A stretch of DNA of 32,086 nucleotides from assembly GCA_021399405.1 (NCBI GenBank), contig JAAFKL010000024.1, forward strand, positions 1-32,086, in the 5' to 3' direction. Position numbers and translations under genes: made by a program. The notes beneath the pieces were generated by a model, which saw only the letters and a program-made list of their open reading frames with translations, searched no databases and had not been told where the DNA came from. Numbering within the stretch: position 1 is the stretch's first letter; each line of letters begins with the position of its first letter. This DNA is from Candidatus Heimdallarchaeota archaeon (GTDB lineage: Archaea; Asgardarchaeota; Heimdallarchaeia; Heimdallarchaeales; Kariarchaeaceae). Positions 8,318 to 15,518 of this stretch are shown piece by piece.

Positions 8318-8833
8318 CTATTTCAAAGAAGCCAATATGTTCTGTAATTTAATGTATAGAGCTGTAGATATCCTAAACTCGTGGTTCAATATTAGATTTT
8401 CAAATGCTTGACGTCCCTCTTCCTTGCTTATATGATTTCCTGAAACCAATTTTAGTATTATACCTAATGTGCCAGTAACCTGCAGACCCAATAGTTTTGC
8501 GATTTTTCTAGCTGCGAGATCGTCGATTATGACTATCGAACCCTCTGTTTCTTTTTTCAACGAAAATGCCATATCAATTACTGTTATCTCACCTAAATCA
8601 AGGTTGTTTTGATTTGACAGAATATGAGACAACTCGCCATTGCGACTATCTACAACCTCAATCCAATTTGACAAAGCATACTGAATATTCGGATACTCGA
8701 GACTATGTTGATCCACGGTTTCTATAATAACTTCTTTTGTAGTCAATATTTTCGAGAAAATATTGTTCAGATGCTTAAGATAATCTATCTTGCCTAGGAA
8801 TATCAGCGGTGATGCATTGATGATGGCAATCAC
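8318..8833 (-). CDS. DUF3368/PIN-like toxin candidate
   Basis: This 171-residue protein resembles the DUF3368 branch of PIN-domain-like proteins, which are predicted ribonucleases paired with UPF0175 antitoxins. The N-terminus IAIINASPLIFLGKIDYLKHL is the PIN strand with SPLI. Further on come the acidic LDLGEITVIDMAFSL and IVIIDDLAARKIAKLLGLQVTGTLGIIL, which carry the expected Glu and Asp residues of the metal site. The first strand has Asn where classical PIN enzymes have Asp, as in many DUF3368 members. The start is GTG at 8833, three bases after the stop of the upstream UPF0175 gene, so the pair is translationally coupled. It is likely the toxin half of a type II module. Activity is inferred from family membership only. 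Confidence 0.75.
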   Translation of the reverse strand: MIAIINASPLIFLGKIDYLKHLNNIFSKILTTKEVIIETVDQHSLEYPNIQYALSNWIEVVDSRNGELSHILSNQNNLDLGEITVIDMAFSLKKETEGSIVIIDDLAARKIAKLLGLQVTGTLGIILKLVSGNHISKEEGRQAFENLILNHEFRISTALYIKLQNILASLK

Positions 8834-8836
8834 AAA

Positions 8837-9136
8837 TTAACCTCGAAGAAATTCCAAATCATCTTGCAAAGCTTCCTCATCATACATTGGTATGTTACGT
8901 TTTGCTAATTCATGTAACATTGCTCGCAAAGAAATACCTACTATTTTTGCAGATTTTTGGATACTTATTCTTTTTTCACTTACTTCATTACAATAATAAT
9001 CAACTAGATCCTCTTGAAGTGATTGATTAAGAACTTGACGGATGTATGCCGATTTATCCTGAATATTTTTTAGTTTTAATATTTTATTTAGCTTTTTTTC
9101 TAATTCTTCCTCTATTCTAACAGAAAGCACACTCAT
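8837..9136 (-). CDS. UPF0175 antitoxin candidate with ribbon-helix-helix-like N-terminus
   Basis: A 99-residue protein with two parts. Residues 1-45 (MSVLSVRIEEELEKKLNKIL.. SAYIRQVLNQSL) look like a ribbon-helix-helix DNA-binding unit. Residues 50-99 (VSEKRISIQKSAKIVGISLRAMLHELAKRNIPMYDEEALQDDL) match the UPF0175 pattern: a helix-turn-helix followed by the Y.EE.L..DL tail. UPF0175 proteins are commonly encoded just upstream of a PIN/DUF3368 toxin, as here. Such antitoxins usually bind their own promoter; the TATA region at 9141-9170 contains short repeats that could serve as the operator. The pair lies on the strand opposite to ppdK, between two PPDK relics. Confidence 0.8.
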   Translation of the reverse strand: MSVLSVRIEEELEKKLNKILKLKNIQDKSAYIRQVLNQSLQEDLVDYYCNEVSEKRISIQKSAKIVGISLRAMLHELAKRNIPMYDEEALQDDLEFLRG

Positions 9137-9140
9137 TAAT

Positions 9141-9170
9141 GTATACTATGTATGATTTGGTATATATGTA
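9141..9170 (-). promoter_or_regulatory. Promoter and possible operator of the toxin-antitoxin pair
   Basis: On the minus strand a TATA-like TACATATATA (9161-9170) lies about 25-30 bases before the ATG at 9136, which suggests a leaderless mRNA. The palindrome GTATAC (9141-9146) and nearby repeats of the TATGTAT type sit between the TATA box and the start. They would suit autoregulation by the ribbon-helix-helix antitoxin. Confidence 0.45.
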
Positions 9171-9222
9171 TTTACGTTAAATAATATGAATTAGAATTGC
9201 TTTAATTATTTGATAATCGGTA

Positions 9223-9342
9223 GGTGAACATAGGCCGACACAGCCTTAATCGACTTCGCTTAGAAACGAACTTTAATACGTGTCCTGTTCCTCCTACAGA
9301 GTTCCAGTTGCAAGACTTTCGATCGATCACAGTTTAAAATAA
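9223..9342 (+). pseudogene. PPDK 3'-end relic 2 (frameshifted)
   Basis: The DNA GGTGAACATAGGCCGACACAG (9223-9243) aligns with the codons for GE(Q/H)GGDP of PPDK. GCCTTAATCGACTTC aligns with the codons for the following (S)IDF. After small deletions, 9277-9339 reads YVSCSSYRVPVARLS in frame, then diverges (IDHSLK) and stops. Frameshifts and an internal stop show that it is dead. It is the second of three copies of the same gene end, all on the plus strand. Confidence 0.75.
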
Positions 9343-9431
9343 AAAATTATGACTACTGTACGATCATCAGCAATAAATGTAACATACCGGGAAATGTATC
9401 AATATTTAACTAAATGTCAACTTTAATTTTG

Positions 9432-10085
9432 ATGAAAATTCTTGAATCCTCTCCTAGCAGATATGATCGAGGAATCAAGTTATTACTTGGTGAAAAGATA
9501 TATTCTGCCTATAATAGAATTATTACCTTAGTTAAAGAAAATGATAGAGTGCTTGACCTTGGGTGTGGAACCGGTATACTTTCATTACTGATGGCTAAGA
9601 AGGGAGCGATCGTTAAAGGAATTGACATCAATCCAGATATGCTTGAAATTGCCGAATCACGAATATCTGAGCAAAATTTATCTGAATCGATTTTATTGGA
9701 AGAAAAGGGAGTTGCAGAATTAGACTCTGAACCCGACGGATCATATGATCTAGTAACATCCACATTATGCTTTTCAGAACTCGAACACTATGAGATTATT
9801 TATTCATTGAAGCATATTAACAGAATATTGAAGCCTAAAGGTACATTCATTTTAGTAGACGAGGTCAAACCAAAAAACCGACTCAAAAGAATTCTTTCAA
9901 ACCTGATTAGATTCCCCTTGGTAATTATTACATACATTTTGACCCAAAATACGACTAAAGCGTTAAAAAATATCGAATTGGATATCCAAGCTAAGGAATT
10001 TGAAATCGTCGAGAGTAAATCTAATCGATTTGGGACATTTATTGAGGTAGTCTGTAAAAAGAGGGTTGTGAAAATTGGACAGTAA
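9432..10085 (+). CDS. Class I SAM methyltransferase paired with the HgcAB-like gene (CpaM-like)
   Basis: A Rossmann-fold methyltransferase of about 217 residues. Motif I is VLDLGCGTGILSLLMA, followed by the acidic strand end GIDINPDML (adenosyl-ribose binding), then YDLVTSTLCFSEL and the post-strand LKPKGTFILVDE. The C-terminal part has a hydrophobic helix (FPLVIITYIL) before the last strands and ends FIEVVCKKR. Its stop overlaps the start of the HgcAB-like gene by 11 bases, so the two are cotranscribed and probably coupled. From memory this fits the methyltransferases named as corrinoid-protein-associated (CpaM). It may supply or accept a methyl group in reactions with the corrinoid partner, which is inference. 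I favour the ATG at 9432 (MKILESSPSRYDRG) over 9414, because an AATATTTAAC element at 9401-9410 would start transcription near 9430. Confidence 0.8.
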   Translation: MKILESSPSRYDRGIKLLLGEKIYSAYNRIITLVKENDRVLDLGCGTGILSLLMAKKGAIVKGIDINPDMLEIAESRISEQNLSESILLEEKGVAELDSEPDGSYDLVTSTLCFSELEHYEIIYSLKHINRILKPKGTFILVDEVKPKNRLKRILSNLIRFPLVIITYILTQNTTKALKNIELDIQAKEFEIVESKSNRFGTFIEVVCKKRVVKIGQ

Positions 10086-11241
10086 TTTGAGATATTATTT
10101 TATATACATAATTTCAATCTTGACAAGATTTTTCCCGTTGTCTTCAAAAACCGGAATAATAAAGATAGGAACACCTAATGAGAATTCTCCTGTATTAGTC
10201 ACTGGTAACTATAAATTAACAGTGGAAATATTAAGAAAAACGTTACGAGGGCAGAATTTATTTCTTCTAGTCGGAAACAGTAATGGAATAAACGTTTGGT
10301 GTGCGGCGACAGGGGGACATTTTACTAACCATGATGTTATCTCGGTTTTAAAAACCAGTGGAATTGCGGAACTGGTAAATCATCGGAAATACATCTTACC
10401 ACAATTAGCAGCAACAGGGATTGAACCCAGGATTATACATCAGAAAACTGGCTGGAGTGGAATTTGGGGGCCAACATATGCAAAAGATATAATCGATTAT
10501 ATAGACAATCAAAATCAAATCCAACCAAATCAACGCCAGGTTAAATTTCTGATTTGGGAGAGGTTAGAATTAGCTCTTGCTTGGGCATTTTTAATTTCTA
10601 CAATTTTATATGTTATACTTGTTTGGTTTTCATTCAAAATCGCCAATATGACATTCTTTCTTAGCTGGATGATAACAATATCGATATTTCTCTCTTTTCC
10701 TTGGTTTGAGGAACTCCTTAGAAGTGAAAAGAAAGTTGTATATTTTGAAAAAGGAAAATTACTTGTGGAGTTAGTTTTTTCTTTATTTTACACACTCCTA
10801 ATATTATTAATCAATATACAAGTCGGATTATCGAGATTTGAAACCTCGATTCTTGTGGTTTTATCAATAATTATGATATTGATAATAATTACTGATTTGA
10901 AGGGGTTAACCCCTACCTACAAAAGTGATTTACACGAAGATCGCTTGTTTACTATCAAAATCCATCAAGACCTATGTACAGGTATTGGAGATTGTGAGAT
11001 GGTGTGTCCAAGAAATTGTTTCGAATTTGTAGACGAAATGGAGTATGTCACAATTCCCAGGGTTAATGATTGTGTTCAATGTGGAGCTTGTATAGTCCAG
11101 TGTCCAGAAGACGCATTGTATTTTGAAAATTCAAAGAAAGAAATTATTGAAGCAAATATTATTCGAAAGTACAAATTAAATTTATTGGGAAAAAGGGATT
11201 CCAAAGCTTGTAATTGCACAATATGTAAAATTACTACGTGA
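10075..11241 (+). CDS. HgcAB-like fusion: corrinoid domain, membrane helices and ferredoxin
   Basis: A 388-residue fusion. Residues 35-145 match the corrinoid domain of the mercury-methylation protein HgcA: SPVLVTGNYKLTVEILRKTL, then the cap-helix motif GINVWCAATGGHF, then HRKYILPQLAATGIE and GPTYAKDI. Cys76 corresponds to the cobalt-ligand Cys. Canonical HgcA reads NVWCA(A/G)GK; here GK is replaced by TG. Four membrane helices follow (about 166-186, 190-210, 230-252, 256-276). An HgcB-like ferredoxin domain comes next: Cys301, 307, 311, 315 in an unusual first motif where Ile304 replaces the usual second Cys, and a complete second motif Cys333, 336, 339, 343. The tail CNCTIC (379-384) recalls the paired C-terminal cysteines of HgcB. 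The start is TTG. The altered motif means a methyl-transfer role is likely, but mercury methylation is unproven. Confidence 0.85.
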   Translation: MDSNLRYYFIYIISILTRFFPLSSKTGIIKIGTPNENSPVLVTGNYKLTVEILRKTLRGQNLFLLVGNSNGINVWCAATGGHFTNHDVISVLKTSGIAELVNHRKYILPQLAATGIEPRIIHQKTGWSGIWGPTYAKDIIDYIDNQNQIQPNQRQVKFLIWERLELALAWAFLISTILYVILVWFSFKIANMTFFLSWMITISIFLSFPWFEELLRSEKKVVYFEKGKLLVELVFSLFYTLLILLINIQVGLSRFETSILVVLSIIMILIIITDLKGLTPTYKSDLHEDRLFTIKIHQDLCTGIGDCEMVCPRNCFEFVDEMEYVTIPRVNDCVQCGACIVQCPEDALYFENSKKEIIEANIIRKYKLNLLGKRDSKACNCTICKITT

Positions 11242-11276
11242 TTCAAAGGACAAATATCAGTTTCATTACTTAAATT

Positions 11277-11459
11277 AAGATTAATTGGATTTGGGAAGTC
11301 GAAGACCCAACTTCTTTATACTATTGTTATCAAATAGGACTTGATTATGTCTACTGTTCACCTTACCTAGTTCCAGTAGCAAGACTTTCAGCAGCACATG
11401 CCACATTCAATAATCCAGAGCCAGATAGGGTCTACAAAAAAAAAGTTATGATTAAATAA
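11277..11459 (+). pseudogene. PPDK 3'-end relic 3 (longest)
   Basis: An open frame without a start codon encodes [48 protein letters not shown] and VYKKKVMIK, then stops. Over 39 aligned residues, from DP to the residue after HATFNNP, 29 are identical to the intact PPDK at 7919-8035. Synonymous positions have diverged widely, so it is an old or foreign copy. A stop (11271-11273) lies just upstream. The GEQGGD motif is degraded to W-EVED. The rest of the 357-base gap 11242-11598 holds only the TATA box of the next gene. Confidence 0.85.
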
Positions 11460-11570
11460 TTAACTATTAATATTGAATTCGATCAATTCAATATCATCTG
11501 CAAATTATTAAATTTTATTGTTACAGCATTTGTAGTAAAACTATACAGGGTTTTCCGATTCAACAAACTT

Positions 11571-11580
11571 CATATATTTT
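11571..11580 (+). promoter_or_regulatory. TATA box of the receiver-longin gene
   Basis: CATATATTTT is centred about 24 bases before the GTG at 11599. Transcription should begin at or next to the start codon, which supports this GTG and a leaderless mRNA. Confidence 0.55.
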
Positions 11581-11598
11581 GTTACTATTATTTATATA

Positions 11599-13515
11599 GT
11601 GCTTAACGATCCGTTCGATCACATAGATGATTTTGCTATTGACGATTCTGTCTCTGCAATTGATCGAATCCTGTTAATTGGAAGGAGACGCTTAGGCATC
11701 CGGTTACGAAATGTATTATCCCAAGAGAATGGATATGATCTATATTGTACTCCAAAAATAGATGATGCAATTAATTATATGTTTCAAATTACTTTTCCAA
11801 TAATTTTGCTTGATATGGAAGATCCAGATCTTGATATAATTAGTATTTCAAATAGTCTGAGACAAGTTCAGAGTATTGTCAGAATCATTTTAGTTACACA
11901 AACATCAGATATAATTGGAATTAAGGATATTATCAATAAAGGAAATATTAACGCAATCTTACAAATATCAATTTCTGATAAGGAATTTCTAAAAATTATC
12001 CTAGAACAAGAAGCGAGATATACTATTGACTATACCATGACCTCATTTGTCTCGAAACCACCCACATTAAGTAAAGCAAGCTATTTACTTTTAGATCCGA
12101 CATTGTCATTTGGTGATGAGACTCAACCTTTGAACTTTGTGGGCATTTTGATAAATTCTGATACAGTTTCGAAATTCGCTCACTTCTTTGAAAAAACCAT
12201 TGTACAAGATGAATTACTCTTAGCGAGTTATCTTGCATCTATTAATGCATTAGGTGAAGAGTTATTTAGCAAACATAAAACGGTAAAAGAAATAAATTTC
12301 GGTGGAATCTCTGTTATATTTAGATTTCATAAATCTTTACAATTTTCATTCTTAGTCAGGAATCTGAGTAGACACAACTGTGACAAAGCAGAGGAACGGA
12401 TTGATAGTCTGATCGATATGATTTTATCAAATTATGGTGAGGATTTGATGGAAAATTATCTTACGGAAGATACAGAAAATGATTTATTGCTGCTATTGGA
12501 TGACTTTGATCAATTCGATGAAGTCGAAGAGTTTCTGCACATTGAAGTGGAAAAATACAGAGCTGAGACTTTTAGAGTAAATCAAATTGTTGCATCATAT
12601 ACTAATAATTTGAAGCTAAATGAATCTACCATCCAAACCCTTGAACAAATTAAATCAAAAGATTTGGATTACCATACAGTGATTCCAGAAAATGATGAGG
12701 ATCTCTTATGGAATTTGAGAGGGTCAAATTCAGGTGTCCTCATACTTGATTCAAAATCTGAGAATGTTTTATCTCTCGCCAGATATGCAAAGGACACATC
12801 CCCCGCAATTTCAATAATATGTGTTCATAATTCGCAATTACTTTCAACCACATTGACAGATGGTCTGAACAATGATTTGTTTGATTACTTTTTGGTACAG
12901 AAAGAAAATGAGTATTATAGTGATGAATTACTAAAACTATGTTTACGTGGTTTGAAAAATTCCAGAAAAATAATTGAAAGGGCTCTGAAAGAACAAAAAT
13001 CAGATGACCAGATTATTAATCCTGTTGTAGCTAAAAGTAAACTTCGATTAGATGCTAATTCTTTCAATGTAGAAGAATTACCTAGACTCAATGGGATACT
13101 AATTAGTCATAAGAATCAGCCCATATTTGAGAAATTTTGGCACTCAGATACCGATAAACGAATTGATAAAGACTTATTGACTGGTTTAATTTCATCATTA
13201 AATCAAGTCGGTGGGGAAATATTCACCGACAAAGAATCCATCGGTAGTTTAGATATCGGAGATTATGATGTATTTGTCAAACATCGAGATGATTATATTT
13301 TCCTATATTTTATAAAAAATGTGCAAGCAAATACAGGTGTTCTACTAAGTATGGAGCTTGATGGGGTATCTGCAATATATAATGAGTTATTAATTGAGGC
13401 AGGGACTGGAATTCCAGTGAACTTGCTAAAGCCCATCTTTGATAAAATTGCAGAGAAGACACATGCTGATCTGACCCAATTACTCGAAAAACATGTAAGA
13501 GAAGATGACTCATAA
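11599..13515 (+). CDS. Duplicated receiver-like plus longin/roadblock-like protein
   Basis: This 638-residue protein contains the same two-part unit twice. Residues 21-140 look like a response-regulator receiver (ILLIGRRRLGIRLRNVL, then FPIILLDMEDPDLD with Asp72 at the phosphoacceptor position, then IVRIILVTQTSD). Residues 178-280 look like a longin/roadblock-type sensor domain (VGILINSDTVSKFAHFF, LASYLASINALGEELF, INFGGISVIFRFHKSLQFSFLV). A second receiver-like stretch lies at about 355-455 (GVLILDSKSE, AISIICVHNSQ), and a second longin-like domain at 497-605 (LNGILISHKNQPIFEKFW, LLTGLISSLNQVGGEIF, LDIGDYDVFVKHRDDYIFLYFI). The receivers lack the full acidic cluster, so phosphorylation is doubtful. 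Longin and roadblock domains are platforms for small GTPases, so a GTPase-linked signalling role is plausible but inferred. Confidence 0.65.
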   Translation: MLNDPFDHIDDFAIDDSVSAIDRILLIGRRRLGIRLRNVLSQENGYDLYCTPKIDDAINYMFQITFPIILLDMEDPDLDIISISNSLRQVQSIVRIILVTQTSDIIGIKDIINKGNINAILQISISDKEFLKIILEQEARYTIDYTMTSFVSKPPTLSKASYLLLDPTLSFGDETQPLNFVGILINSDTVSKFAHFFEKTIVQDELLLASYLASINALGEELFSKHKTVKEINFGGISVIFRFHKSLQFSFLVRNLSRHNCDKAEERIDSLIDMILSNYGEDLMENYLTEDTENDLLLLLDDFDQFDEVEEFLHIEVEKYRAETFRVNQIVASYTNNLKLNESTIQTLEQIKSKDLDYHTVIPENDEDLLWNLRGSNSGVLILDSKSENVLSLARYAKDTSPAISIICVHNSQLLSTTLTDGLNNDLFDYFLVQKENEYYSDELLKLCLRGLKNSRKIIERALKEQKSDDQIINPVVAKSKLRLDANSFNVEELPRLNGILISHKNQPIFEKFWHSDTDKRIDKDLLTGLISSLNQVGGEIFTDKESIGSLDIGDYDVFVKHRDDYIFLYFIKNVQANTGVLLSMELDGVSAIYNELLIEAGTGIPVNLLKPIFDKIAEKTHADLTQLLEKHVREDDS

Positions 13516-13518
13516 TAT

Positions 13519-13941
13519 CTAATTCAACGGATTTCCTAAAAACTCAATCATGGGATCAAAAAATTGTTCATCCCATCCTTTATCATGACTATCCCTTTCC
13601 TTAATACTTGGGAGATCCCAGTGAGTTAGCTTAACTTTGGTATTTTCATTATCTATTTTATCTAACGAGTAAGATACTTTTGATGGTTCTGTTACCTTAT
13701 CCCATTCTTCTACATTCCAAGTATAGCTCAATATCTTTTTAGGTTCAATTCCCAGGATTTCACCAGTTACCCAACCTCCAAATAGACTAATAAGATCTCC
13801 AACTTTTGTCCCCACAATGCAATCCTGTCTTTGCCAAAATGTCGAAATATCACTATTGCTTAAACAATCCCAAACATCATCAAGGGGAGCTTGAATCAGA
13901 TAATCTTTTTTTATATGTGAAATATTTGTTTTATCAGTCAT
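13519..13941 (-). CDS. SRPBCC (AHSA1-like) family protein
   Basis: A 140-residue START-like/SRPBCC protein of the AHSA1 type. The pattern is typical: IKKDYLIQAPLDDVWDCLSNSDISTFWQ at the start (the (A/S)P..VW..LT......W form), GDLISLFGGWVTGEILGIEPKKILSYTW in the middle, VSYSLDKIDNENTKVKLTHWDLP, and a C-terminal helix with GWDEQFFDPMIEFL. These proteins form a helix-grip pocket for hydrophobic ligands; the eukaryotic relative Aha1 stimulates Hsp90. No ligand can be assigned here. Its stop lies three bases after the end of the convergent receiver-longin gene. A hydrolase gene reads towards the same direction upstream of it, about 95 bases away. Confidence 0.8.
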   Translation of the reverse strand: MTDKTNISHIKKDYLIQAPLDDVWDCLSNSDISTFWQRQDCIVGTKVGDLISLFGGWVTGEILGIEPKKILSYTWNVEEWDKVTEPSKVSYSLDKIDNENTKVKLTHWDLPSIKERDSHDKGWDEQFFDPMIEFLGNPLN

Positions 13942-14036
13942 AATAAAATGAGTTAATGATTCAACATTTAAAAAGCAAATTTATGATAATTGTATAATTC
14001 TAAGCTATTACTTGTTTATTTTTCACGTAACTTTTA

Positions 14037-15290
14037 CTAAATAGTCATTTCTGGTGGTGTGAAATCATTTAGGAAACCGATTGCTTCTGAAAAGAATAAA
14101 GAACTTGGTGAAACACCTGTTTCTAACCACGATTGCATTGCAAATACTACAGAAACAAGTTGCTGTGGACTAAATGTACAATGTCCAACAGAATCGGTAT
14201 AAGTTTGGACGAGCATTGAACTCTTACCTGCAGCCTCAATTAATTGATTATAGGCATTCTCGTTTGAAACTGGTACGAGCCCATCCGTAGTTGTATGGAT
14301 GGTTAATACCGGGCTTTTGATATCACCAGTATAATCAGCGTAATGTTTGACATAATTGCGACTATTCTTTGGAGCAGTGATGGTATTACTATTCATTTCA
14401 TCTAGTAATGCAGAAGCATCAACACCTAGGGAACTGAGATACGCCATTTCACTAGCGGTTAAACTAGCAGTAATTCCCACATTCTGAGCAACAGGACCTC
14501 CTGCTCTACCCTCTAATTCTCCACGCGCTTGGGTTACAAAGAACATGTCAGTGAATAACCAATTAGATCCACCATAGAAATCTGCTGCAGGTAAACCATT
14601 TACTAGTCTGATAAATTCGAACAATCCAATGTTACCAGGGGTTGTAACTTGTCCAAAAAGGACTGGGACTACTTCAGAACCAAAATCGATATCATCTCGT
14701 ACATCGCCTACTGAGCCCCAAGATTCAGGCCAACCAAAAGCAGCATCATATGCAAGCCCAATCTGAAGTGCCCCATCCCATGCTCTAGAGGTCCCTCCTC
14801 CAACAGCACATCCAGCAATTACACCATCATAAAGCCCTGAATATCGTTCAGCGCTCTCAAAAGCAATAACGGATCCCATTGAGAATCCCCAAAGTATCAC
14901 GTTATCAGGATTACCAACTTTTCCCTTGAAAAAGTTAGTCAACGAAGCTGTATCTTGCAATCCGTCTTTTACTGCCCAACCGTCAGATTGGTATCTAGAA
15001 CCTGCCACAGCATATCCTAGTGAAAGCAAAAAGTCTTCCATTGCTGTACCACCCGGAGCTGCATCTGCAGAACTAGGTTGTCCATAACCATGAGCATACA
15101 CTAAAAGTATGTCATTCCAATTCTCAGGGACTCGAATTTTATATTCTGCCCCATTATGAGTTCCTTCCAAATTAAGTGCAGTTCCTGAATAACGACTTTG
15201 GGCGTTATTGGCTGGAAAAGCAGTAAAAAGGAACATGAAAATAATTAATAATATTGCATTATTTTTTGGTTTTAATTTCATATTTTTCAA
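14037..15290 (-). CDS. Secreted alpha/beta hydrolase
   Basis: A 417-residue serine hydrolase with a Sec signal peptide (lysine-rich start, hydrophobic 11-25, probable cleavage after NNA near 30). It should act outside the cell. The alpha/beta-hydrolase signature is complete: oxyanion motif HGYG (67-70), nucleophile elbow WGFSMGS with Ser137, Asp336 in TTDGLVP and His370 in SVGHCTF. The substrate is unknown; esterase or peptidase activity is equally possible. There is no lipobox, LPXTG or C-terminal anchor, so it may be released. The protein is richer in Gly and Ala than its neighbours and the DNA appears less AT-rich, which hints at acquisition by transfer. That hint was not computed. Confidence 0.85.
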   Translation of the reverse strand: MKNMKLKPKNNAILLIIFMFLFTAFPANNAQSRYSGTALNLEGTHNGAEYKIRVPENWNDILLVYAHGYGQPSSADAAPGGTAMEDFLLSLGYAVAGSRYQSDGWAVKDGLQDTASLTNFFKGKVGNPDNVILWGFSMGSVIAFESAERYSGLYDGVIAGCAVGGGTSRAWDGALQIGLAYDAAFGWPESWGSVGDVRDDIDFGSEVVPVLFGQVTTPGNIGLFEFIRLVNGLPAADFYGGSNWLFTDMFFVTQARGELEGRAGGPVAQNVGITASLTASEMAYLSSLGVDASALLDEMNSNTITAPKNSRNYVKHYADYTGDIKSPVLTIHTTTDGLVPVSNENAYNQLIEAAGKSSMLVQTYTDSVGHCTFSPQQLVSVVFAMQSWLETGVSPSSLFFSEAIGFLNDFTPPEMTI

Positions 15291-15518
15291 CCTTTAATAT
15301 TAATAGTAGAACAGTGATAATTTTTGTATTTTTAAAGATTCTTCGACACAAATGATCTAGTTAAATGATTAATTATAGTTATTTGTGTATACTCTTTGCC
15401 CATCAACAATCCATTATCTGTACAATCAGAATACAATACTTTCAGAAATTAAAAAACAGTTTATTAAATTAGACCAAATTACAATTTCATTACACTTGGT
15501 ATGGTGATGTAACAGATA

